Positions 29,435-35,807 of a DNA stretch of 38,015 bases are shown in pieces. The notes below the pieces were generated by a model, which did not search any database, was not told the origin of the DNA, and saw only the letters and a program-made list of their open reading frames with translations. Source of the DNA: Pseudomonadota bacterium (lineage in GTDB: Bacteria; Pseudomonadota; Gammaproteobacteria; Steroidobacterales; Steroidobacteraceae); contig CAUJIK010000042.1 of assembly GCA_963205255.1 (NCBI GenBank), forward strand, positions 1 to 38,015, written 5' to 3'. The translations under genes and the position numbers were made by a program. How positions within the stretch are numbered: the first letter of the stretch is position 1; every line of letters starts with the position of its first letter.

Positions 29435-30235
29435 TCAGACCGGATCCAGCGCCGTGCGCGACTCCGGCAGCAGCGCGCCGCCGTCCACCACCAGCGTCTG
29501 CCCGGTGATGTAGCCGGCCGCATCGGAGGCCAGGAACAGCATGGCGCCGGCGATGTCCGCGGGACTGCCCAGACGGCCCAGCGGCACACCCTTGCGCAGC
29601 GATTCCATGTGGGCCGGGTCGCCGAGATTGTCCTGGGCAGGCGTTGCGATCATGCCTGGCTCGACACCGTTGACCGTGATGCCATCACGCGCCAGCTCCA
29701 GCGCCGCGGCGCGGATGAAGCCATTGAGACCGGACTTGGAAGCCGCGTAATGCGCAAGGCCCGGATACGCGACGCGCGGGCCGGTGACCGACGAAGTGAC
29801 CAGCACCCTGCCCTGCGGCGCCGCGCGCAGCAGCGGCAGCGCGGCCTGGGTGAGCCAGAACGCGGCCTTGAGATTCACCGCCAGCGTGCGCTCGAGCACG
29901 TCGGCGTCGATGGCGGCAAAGGGCGTCAGCGGAAAGTACGCGGCGTTGTGCACCAGCATGTCGAGGCGGCCGAAGCGCTGCGCCGCCGCGGCCACGAGCT
30001 TCGTGCACGCTTCCTTGCCGGACACATCGGCCGTGGCGGGCGCCGCATTGCCGCCACTGGCGACGATTTCGTCGGCCACCGCCGCGGCACGCTCCGCGAC
30101 CTGATCCGCCACCAGCACGCCGGCGCCGTGGGCCGCGAAAACGCGCGCGATCTCGCGGCCTATGCCCCGGCCGGCGCCCGTCACGAGGCAGGCACGCCCG
30201 GAAAGATCCAGCGAAATGCGCGCCGCCTTGCTCAT
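29435..30235 (-). CDS. SDR-family NAD(P)-dependent oxidoreductase
   Basis: 266 residues, classical short-chain dehydrogenase. Cofactor motif VTGAGRGIGREIA (about residues 19-31), NAAYF, catalytic Ser in TSSVTG and YAASKSG with the Tyr-Lys pair, followed by VEPGMIATP and GYITGQTLVVDGGALLPESR. Substrate unknown. Its ATG overlaps the stop of the MoaF-type gene by one nucleotide (TGATG), so the two are translationally coupled. An SDR coupled to MoaF recalls the moaEF operon of the Klebsiella monoamine regulon as I remember it. Last gene of the cupin-MoaF-SDR operon. Confidence 0.9.
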   Translation of the reverse strand: MSKAARISLDLSGRACLVTGAGRGIGREIARVFAAHGAGVLVADQVAERAAAVADEIVASGGNAAPATADVSGKEACTKLVAAAAQRFGRLDMLVHNAAYFPLTPFAAIDADVLERTLAVNLKAAFWLTQAALPLLRAAPQGRVLVTSSVTGPRVAYPGLAHYAASKSGLNGFIRAAALELARDGITVNGVEPGMIATPAQDNLGDPAHMESLRKGVPLGRLGSPADIAGAMLFLASDAAGYITGQTLVVDGGALLPESRTALDPV

Positions 30236-31059
30236 CACGCGCGCGTCACGCCGACCTGCTGCAGATGCGCGCCCACCGGGAAGCTGGTCACCGCGGCGAA
30301 ATCGAAGCCGGCGTAGCCGCAGATGCGGCCCATGGTGCGCTTCTGCGTGAAATCGACCACCACCACACCCAGCGTCGGCACGATCTTCTCGCGCCACACG
30401 AACAGATACAGTTCTTTCCCCAGCTTCAGGTAGTGACAGCGATCCGTATCGGCGAGGCCCTTTTCGGAACCGGCCAGGCACTGCCAGGTGTAGAACTTGT
30501 CGCTGAGATAGATGTGCTCGTACTTCTCGGTGCTGCTGTAGGTGTATTCCACGCGCCGGCCGACGAGATCGGAGGTCGGCTCATGCCGCGGTGTCGACGC
30601 CGTGAACGGCGCGCCGACGGCGCCCGCGATGAACTGCGCCCGCACCGCGGTGAGCTCCTCGCCAGCCTCGATGCGCGCGAAGAAAGGCTTCGAGGCCTCC
30701 TCGCGCGTGGGCAGGCTGGAACGCAGCAGGGTGCAGATTCCGGCCGGGATATCCACCAGCAGGATCGACACAGCGGCCGCGCGCCGCGGCTCGACGATGT
30801 TGATCAGGTGCACGCCGGGGCGGATGGTGGTGGCGGCATAGTCCGCCTCGCCGTCCTCCATCGCGGAAGCGGCATCCTTGCGCACCACGCTGCGCGCCAG
30901 GCGTGCGGCGCTGGTGAAGGTGTAGTCGATAGCCCAGCCGTTCTCGAAACTGAACGACAGGCGCTTGCCCACAAGCTCCGCCGATTCGGGGAAGGTGTTC
31001 GCATCGGGCGCGAAGGCCGCCCCCAGATCGCCCACCGATATCCAGTCGGTGCTGCTCAT
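30235..31059 (-). CDS. MoaF-family protein
   Basis: 274 residues, two similar halves. The N-terminal half (LVGKRLSFSFENGWAIDYTF, YAATTIRPGVHLINIVEP) and the C-terminal half (LVGRRVEYTYSSTEKYEHIYLSDKFYTWQCL, then DRCHYLKLGKELYLFVWREKIVPTLGVVVVDF) match the MoaF N- and C-terminal domains. MoaF is named from the monoamine (moa) regulon of Klebsiella and is often mislabelled as molybdenum cofactor related; a lipocalin-like beta-barrel with an unknown ligand is the common view. ATG 31059. It lies 10 bp after the cupin gene and overlaps the SDR start. Confidence 0.8.
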   Translation of the reverse strand: MSSTDWISVGDLGAAFAPDANTFPESAELVGKRLSFSFENGWAIDYTFTSAARLARSVVRKDAASAMEDGEADYAATTIRPGVHLINIVEPRRAAAVSILLVDIPAGICTLLRSSLPTREEASKPFFARIEAGEELTAVRAQFIAGAVGAPFTASTPRHEPTSDLVGRRVEYTYSSTEKYEHIYLSDKFYTWQCLAGSEKGLADTDRCHYLKLGKELYLFVWREKIVPTLGVVVVDFTQKRTMGRICGYAGFDFAAVTSFPVGAHLQQVGVTRA

Positions 31060-31069
31060 GGCCGGGCCT

Positions 31070-31438
31070 TCAGCCGAAGGCCAGGTAGTGCTTGGTGAAA
31101 TCGTCGGTGAGCACTTCCCATACCGTCGAGGTGCCCTTGGTGACGAACCAGGTGTCGCCCGGCTTGTAGTGGGTAGTCTTGCCGGTGGATTCATCGGTGA
31201 TGCGCAACTCGCCATGGACCACGGTGGCCTGCTCGCTGAAGGGATAGACCAAACGGTATTTCGCCTTGCGGGTGCCGAAGTATCCGGCGCTGATGGCGTC
31301 GTCGGGCGCGCCGAAAGTCATGCGGCCACGGGCTTCCACATCGCCGCCCTCCAGGATCTCGGCACCCAGGTTGCTGAAGCTGCCCCAGGAATCGAGTTCG
31401 GAGATACGGGTACCGTTCTGGATGGGAGTCATGCTCAT
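31070..31438 (-). CDS. Small cupin-domain protein
   Basis: 122 residues, a single cupin barrel of the EutQ/DUF861 (Cupin_3) type: EARGRMTFGAPDDAISAGYFGTRKAKYRLVYPFSEQATVVHGELRITDES, and HYKPGDTWFVTKGTSTVWEV (PGD motif). The metal-binding His residues are incomplete, so enzymatic activity is doubtful; ligand binding is equally possible. GAGGA precedes the start by 8 nt. First gene of a minus-strand operon cupin-MoaF-SDR. The shared dyad at 31452-31474 starts 14 bp upstream. Confidence 0.8.
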   Translation of the reverse strand: MSMTPIQNGTRISELDSWGSFSNLGAEILEGGDVEARGRMTFGAPDDAISAGYFGTRKAKYRLVYPFSEQATVVHGELRITDESTGKTTHYKPGDTWFVTKGTSTVWEVLTDDFTKHYLAFG

Positions 31439-31451
31439 GGTGCGTTCCTCG

Positions 31452-31474
31452 ATACTCGAATTTGGTCGTGTATA
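31452..31474. promoter_or_regulatory. Shared 23-bp dyad motif, copy 1 (cupin operon / APC permease)
   Basis: ATACTCGAAT, then TTGGTCGTGTATA. Inverted halves ATAC and GTAT with 15 bp between, centred in the 84-bp divergent region between the cupin and the permease. It is 19/23 identical to the copy at 34880-34902; the four differences are in two adjacent pairs (positions 5-6 and 11-12). It overlaps likely -10 elements of both divergent genes. The probable binding protein is the TetR at 28783 or the IclR at 34917. Confidence 0.7.
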
Positions 31475-31522
31475 GTGCCAGCTTCACAGAATAACAGGGG
31501 GCGTCCTTCAGGGCGGCGCAAC

Positions 31523-32962
31523 ATGCGGGACCACAAGGCAAAGGTCGGCTTCCCGACCGCTCTGGCCACGTCCGTCGGCCTCATCATGGCCAGCCCCGTC
31601 ATCCTCACGGCGACCACCGGCTTCGGTATCGGCGGCAGCGCCTTCGCGGCCGCCATGCTCATCGCCTTCGTGATGATGCAGGCCCAGGCCATGACCTTCT
31701 CCGAGGCCGCGGCCATCCTGCCCACCACCGGCTCGGTGTACGACTACATCTGCTGCGGCCTGGGCCGTTTCTGGGCCATCACCGGCACCATCTCGGCCTA
31801 CATCCTCGTGCATGCCTTCGCCGGCACCGCCGAGACCATCCTCAGCGGCACCATGGCGGCGGTGAACTTCGACACCATCCATTCCACGCTGGAAGCCAGC
31901 GGCACCTCGTGGCTCATCGGTGTGGGCCTGGTGGTGATCTTCGGCATCGTCAATGCCTTCGGCATCCAGGTGTTCGGCCGCGCCGAGGTGGTGCTGACGC
32001 TGGTGATGTGGCTCACGCTGATGGCTTTCGGACTGCGCGGCGTGCTGATGCCGCCGGCCGTGGAGCTGGAAGGCTGGTTCGGTGGCTCGAGCATCGGCAC
32101 CAGCCTGCCGGCGGTGCTGTCGCTGGTGGGCATGGCGATGTTCATGTTCGTCGGCTTCGAATACGTCACGCCGCTGGCTGCGGAGATGAAGCAGCCGGCG
32201 CGCCACATTCCCCGCGCCATGGCGCTCGGCCTCGCGAGCGTCGCCACCTGCATGATGCTCTATGGCGCCGCCATGCGCCGCCAGGTGGAGAACGTGCTGC
32301 TGGATGCGGAAACGGGCGTGCACCTGCTGGATACACCGCTGGCGGTGCCGCAACTGGCCGAGGCCGTGTTCGGCCCCTTCGGCAAGATATGGATCGGCAT
32401 CGGCCTGCTGTTCGCCGGCGGCGCCACCATCAACACGCTCATGGCCGGATTGCCGCGCATCATGTATGGCATGGCCATCGACGGCGCGCTGCCGCGGATC
32501 TTCGCGTACCTGCATCCGCGCCTGAAAACACCGCTGTTCGGCATCCTGGTCGCGGTGCTCATCCCCTGCCTGCACGCCTGGTTCGTTCGTGGCGACGTGG
32601 ACAAGCTCGGCACGCTGGTGCTCGCGGCCGTGTGCGCCTGGGGCGTGGCCTACATCCTGGTGAACATTTCGGTGGTGCTGCTGCGCATCCGCCGGCCGGA
32701 TCTGCCGCGCCCTTACCGCGCGCCGTGGTTTCCGCTGCCGCAGATCGTCTCCACCGTGGGCATCCTGCTGGCCATCTGGTACATCACGCCGCTGGGGACC
32801 AGCTCGGCGCCGGTGTACAAGCAGTTCGGCATCATGTTCGCGCTGGTAGCGGTGTACGCCTTCGTGTGGACCAGGTTCGTCCGCAAGGTGGATCCTTTCA
32901 AGCCCGTGCCGGTCGAGCAAATCCTGCAGAAGGAGCTCGGACCGGATTCACTGGGCAGGTAG
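31523..32962 (+). CDS. APC-superfamily amino-acid/amine permease
   Basis: 479 residues, about 12 transmembrane segments from TALATSVGLIMASPVILTATTGFGIGGSAF (TM1 with the GxG unwound region) to QFGIMFALVAVYAFVWTRFV. It has the LSLVGMAMFMFVGFEYVTPLAAEMKQPARHIPRAM segment typical of APC transporters, with the E-x-K/P motif. It imports amino acids or biogenic amines, probably with H+ symport; the substrate cannot be read. ATG 31523 with AGGG 9 nt upstream. The preceding long reading frame covers the divergent cupin and MoaF genes and is rejected. The next gene, a DUF3156 protein, starts 7 bp after its stop. Confidence 0.9.
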   Translation: MRDHKAKVGFPTALATSVGLIMASPVILTATTGFGIGGSAFAAAMLIAFVMMQAQAMTFSEAAAILPTTGSVYDYICCGLGRFWAITGTISAYILVHAFAGTAETILSGTMAAVNFDTIHSTLEASGTSWLIGVGLVVIFGIVNAFGIQVFGRAEVVLTLVMWLTLMAFGLRGVLMPPAVELEGWFGGSSIGTSLPAVLSLVGMAMFMFVGFEYVTPLAAEMKQPARHIPRAMALGLASVATCMMLYGAAMRRQVENVLLDAETGVHLLDTPLAVPQLAEAVFGPFGKIWIGIGLLFAGGATINTLMAGLPRIMYGMAIDGALPRIFAYLHPRLKTPLFGILVAVLIPCLHAWFVRGDVDKLGTLVLAAVCAWGVAYILVNISVVLLRIRRPDLPRPYRAPWFPLPQIVSTVGILLAIWYITPLGTSSAPVYKQFGIMFALVAVYAFVWTRFVRKVDPFKPVPVEQILQKELGPDSLGR

Positions 32963-32969
32963 CGCCCAG

Positions 32970-33524
32970 ATGAGCGGAGCCGCCACCCGATTCAGACAGT
33001 GGTGGGCAAATCTCCAGCCTGCGGGATACCTGCCCGGTGTGCTGCTGTCGCGCCTGCGCCATGATATGGGCACGCTGGAATGCGAACCGCGGAGCGACGG
33101 CCTGGTCCTGTTCCGTGCCGGCGACATCGAGTTCCTCGCGCAGGAGCGTGTCGAGCCGCACTTCCTCATGCATGAGGTCAGCACGCAGTTCATCTTTCAC
33201 GTGCCGGGCAGCGCGCCGGGCGACCGGCATCTGCAAATCAGGCATCGCGGATCGTGGAAGCGCACCGGCATCGAGTGCATTCCGCCAGATGCGCGGCTCG
33301 AGGCGGATGCGTCCCTGACCGAGGCGCTGCTGCCGCTGGACTTCACGCACTGCGAGCTGGCGCAGGATGCGCAGGGCTGGCAGTGCCGGCTCACGCATTT
33401 CGGCGCCAGCGAAGTGGTCTATCGCATGCCGCCGCTGCGCCGCTATGTCCGCCTGTCAGCCGGACAACGCGACGCGCTGCTCGCGACCTTCAGGGCGCTG
33501 CTTCGTACACCCGCTCTGCGCTGA
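32970..33524 (+). CDS. DUF3156-family protein, permease-associated
   Basis: 184 residues. I recognise the pattern RFRQWWANLQPAGYLPGVLLSRL, QFIFHVPG, and LEADASLTEALLPLDFTHCELAQD as a family of uncharacterised proteins found beside APC permeases (DUF3156), but I cannot confirm this without a search. No signal peptide or membrane segment is seen. It begins 7 bp after the permease stop, so it is very likely cotranscribed. Function unknown. Confidence 0.65.
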   Translation: MSGAATRFRQWWANLQPAGYLPGVLLSRLRHDMGTLECEPRSDGLVLFRAGDIEFLAQERVEPHFLMHEVSTQFIFHVPGSAPGDRHLQIRHRGSWKRTGIECIPPDARLEADASLTEALLPLDFTHCELAQDAQGWQCRLTHFGASEVVYRMPPLRRYVRLSAGQRDALLATFRALLRTPALR

Positions 33525-33565
33525 TTCAGGTCCGCGGCGCCTTTGTGCGGCGGACCGCGTCCCCG

Positions 33566-34867
33566 TCAGCGCCGTCCGTGCCAGTAGCCCGAGATCTGGT
33601 GCGCGAGTTTCCCGAGACTGACCAGCAGCGCGCGGTAGTGATCCTTGCCGGGGATGTCGCTGCGACCAATGGAACTGAGGAGCCGATAGCGTTCGGAGCC
33701 GCCGAGGATGCCTTCGGCGAGGATCTTGCAGATGATCTGGCTGGGTGTGACGCCGAAGCCGCAGTACCCCTGCGTGTAGAACACATTCGGCCGGCCGGAC
33801 AGAGTGCCGATCTGCGGGAACAGGTTCTTGGTCGTGGCCATGGGGCCGCCCCATGCGAGGTCGATCTTCACATCCGCGAGATAAGGGAACACCTTCAGCA
33901 TCAGCTGGCGGTTCCATGCCTTCAGATCCCCGGGGATGTGCTCGACCACCTGCGTGGAGGAGCCGAACATCAGCCGGTTGTCGTTGGTGACACGGAAATA
34001 GTCGATGACCGGGCGGATGTCGCTGTAGGCGCCGCGGATCGGGCTGATGCGCTCGATCAGCTCCGCCGGCAGCGGTTCGGTGACCGAGTTGTAGGCATAA
34101 ACATTGATCGTCGAGCCATGCAGCTCAGGCTCGACGCGGTTGTTGAAACTGTCCACCGCCCACACCAGCTTCTCGGCGGTGACGCTGCCCATGGCGGTGC
34201 GCACGCGCACGCGCGGCCCGTGGGTGACGGCCAGCGCCGGGCTGCATTCGAAGATGCGCACCCGGTACTGCTCGCTCAGCGCCTTGGCCTCGCCCAGCAG
34301 CAGGTTCAACGAATGCACATGGCCGCCGCCCATGTGCAGCAGAGCGGCCTTGTAGACATCGGTGCCGATGATCTGCCGCACATCGGCGCCTTCGAGGTAG
34401 CGGATCTCGTGCGCGGAGCCCAGCGACTTGAACTCCTTCTCCCACTCGCGCAGCGTCGCCGCCTGGCGCGCGTTGAATGCCATGTAGCCATAGCCGCTGC
34501 GAAAATCGGCATCGATTCCGTACTTCGCGATGCGCTCGCGCATGATCTGCGGGCCCAGATCGCTCAGGGCGAAGATGGCCTTGAGACCCTCCTCTCCCAC
34601 GTCCTTGCGGATGGCATCCAGATCGTGGCCGATCCCGGCCATGACCTGCCCGCCGTTGCGCCCGGTGCCGCCATACCCGAGGTAACGCCCCTCAAGCACC
34701 ACGGTATTGGTGACGCCCTGCTCGGCCAGTTCCAGCGCCGTGTGGATGCCGGAGAATCCGCCGCCGATGATGACGACGTCGGCTTCGATGTCGCCCTCCA
34801 GGGAGGGAAAACTCAGGTCGTACTTGCGCGTGGCCGTGTAGTAGGTAGGGGTTTCATCTTCATGCAT
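33566..34867 (-). CDS. PuuB-like FAD-dependent amine oxidoreductase
   Basis: 433 residues of the DAO fold. The FAD-binding motif is DVVIIGGGFSGIHTALELAEQG (about residues 29-50), then YGGTGRNGGQV, typical of gamma-glutamylputrescine oxidase (PuuB) and related amine oxidases that oxidise an amine to an aldehyde with release of NH3 and H2O2. ALLHMGGGHVHSLNLLLGEA and FYTQGYCGFGVTPSQI match PuuB segments. No gamma-glutamyl-amide synthetase gene is in view, so the glutamylated-substrate route is not shown. ATG 34867 follows a short leader with the dyad motif at 34880-34902. Convergent with the DUF3156 gene. Confidence 0.85.
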   Translation of the reverse strand: MHEDETPTYYTATRKYDLSFPSLEGDIEADVVIIGGGFSGIHTALELAEQGVTNTVVLEGRYLGYGGTGRNGGQVMAGIGHDLDAIRKDVGEEGLKAIFALSDLGPQIMRERIAKYGIDADFRSGYGYMAFNARQAATLREWEKEFKSLGSAHEIRYLEGADVRQIIGTDVYKAALLHMGGGHVHSLNLLLGEAKALSEQYRVRIFECSPALAVTHGPRVRVRTAMGSVTAEKLVWAVDSFNNRVEPELHGSTINVYAYNSVTEPLPAELIERISPIRGAYSDIRPVIDYFRVTNDNRLMFGSSTQVVEHIPGDLKAWNRQLMLKVFPYLADVKIDLAWGGPMATTKNLFPQIGTLSGRPNVFYTQGYCGFGVTPSQIICKILAEGILGGSERYRLLSSIGRSDIPGKDHYRALLVSLGKLAHQISGYWHGRR

Positions 34868-34879
34868 GAGATGGACTCT

Positions 34880-34902
34880 ATACCAGAATCCGGTCGTGTA
34901 TA
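34880..34902. promoter_or_regulatory. Shared 23-bp dyad motif, copy 2 (FAD oxidase)
   Basis: ATACCAGAAT, then CCGGTCGTGTATA, 13 bp upstream of the FAD oxidase start. On the minus strand a -10-like TATAGA (34882-34877) lies at its edge. Sharing 19 of 23 positions with 31452-31474 argues for common regulation of the amine oxidase and the cupin/permease units. Confidence 0.7.
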
Positions 34903-34916
34903 TGACCAACCAGCCG

Positions 34917-35720
34917 TCAGTCGGGCGGCGCGGCCCCGGGCGCAGAGGAAGTCATGCCGAACCGCCGCGACAGGGCCTGCGCCTCCTGCACCACAGCCCG
35001 CGCGATGCGGCTCCTCGCCGTCTCGAATGGCTTGCTGTAGCCCAGCGCAATCAGCGCCATCAGCACTTCACCCGCATGGTCGAACACCGGCGCCGCAACG
35101 CCGGCAATGCCCGGTATGAAATCACTGGTTGAAGCGAACCCCTGTTGACGTACCGTCTCGGCGACCTGCTCCATCTCCGCCGGATCGTTCGGCAACAACC
35201 CCTTGCGGGCGTTGTCTGCCAGTTCAGCCTTCACCTTGCGCTCAGTCATGGAGCGCGGACAAAACCCCACGAATACCTGACCGGTGGCCGATCGTGTCAG
35301 CGGCATGACGGATCCCACGCGCAGGCTGGCCGCAACCGGCGCATCCGCCCCCAGCCACCTGACAATGGTCGGACCCTGGTTCGCCCACACGGCAAGCGCG
35401 ACGGTCTGCCCGATTTCCGACCGCAGCCGGGGCAGGCTGGCCGCCGCAATGGTCACCGGTTCCAGACGAGCCAGGGCGCCAAGACCCAGATCCAGCGCAA
35501 AGGGACCCAGATCATAGAGACCCGTCTCCTGCTGCTCCACCAGGCCCATGCGGGAAAGACTGACCAGATAACGGTGGGCCTTGGCCGGCGGCATGTGCGC
35601 CGCCGCGGCCAGATTCTTGAGCATCTGCGGTCCGGGCGCCCGTGCCAGCGCCTGCAGCAGAGTCATGCCCACTTCGATGGACTGTATGCCCTGCTGCACC
35701 TTCGGTCTGCGGCCTGCCAT
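34917..35720 (-). CDS. IclR-family transcriptional regulator
   Basis: 267 residues. N-terminal winged helix (GIQSIEVGMTLLQALARA, MLKNLAAAAHMPPAKAHRYLVSLSRMGLVEQQ) and a C-terminal effector-binding IclR domain (TIVRWLGADAPVAASLRVGSVMPLTRSATGQVFVGF, GIAGVAAPVFDHAGEVLMALIALGY). The effector is unknown. ATG 35720. It is in line with the FAD oxidase (50 bp upstream of it) and the TonB receptor. A 19-bp palindrome lies 6 nt in front of the start and may mediate autoregulation. Confidence 0.92.
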   Translation of the reverse strand: MAGRRPKVQQGIQSIEVGMTLLQALARAPGPQMLKNLAAAAHMPPAKAHRYLVSLSRMGLVEQQETGLYDLGPFALDLGLGALARLEPVTIAAASLPRLRSEIGQTVALAVWANQGPTIVRWLGADAPVAASLRVGSVMPLTRSATGQVFVGFCPRSMTERKVKAELADNARKGLLPNDPAEMEQVAETVRQQGFASTSDFIPGIAGVAAPVFDHAGEVLMALIALGYSKPFETARSRIARAVVQEAQALSRRFGMTSSAPGAAPPD

Positions 35721-35725
35721 GAGGC

Positions 35726-35744
35726 GGCACTCTAGCAGAGTGCC
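35726..35744. promoter_or_regulatory. Perfect palindrome upstream of iclR-type gene
   Basis: GGCACTCT-AGC-AGAGTGCC has 8-bp arms and a 3-bp centre, immediately before the regulator start. It is a good candidate for an IclR operator, or for a hairpin that would occlude the ribosome site. Confidence 0.5.
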
Positions 35745-35807
35745 CGCGGGCCGCGCAGATCCAGCGGGCATTGCGGCCCGGCATCACTGCCTGGCCGCCG
35801 ACGCCGA

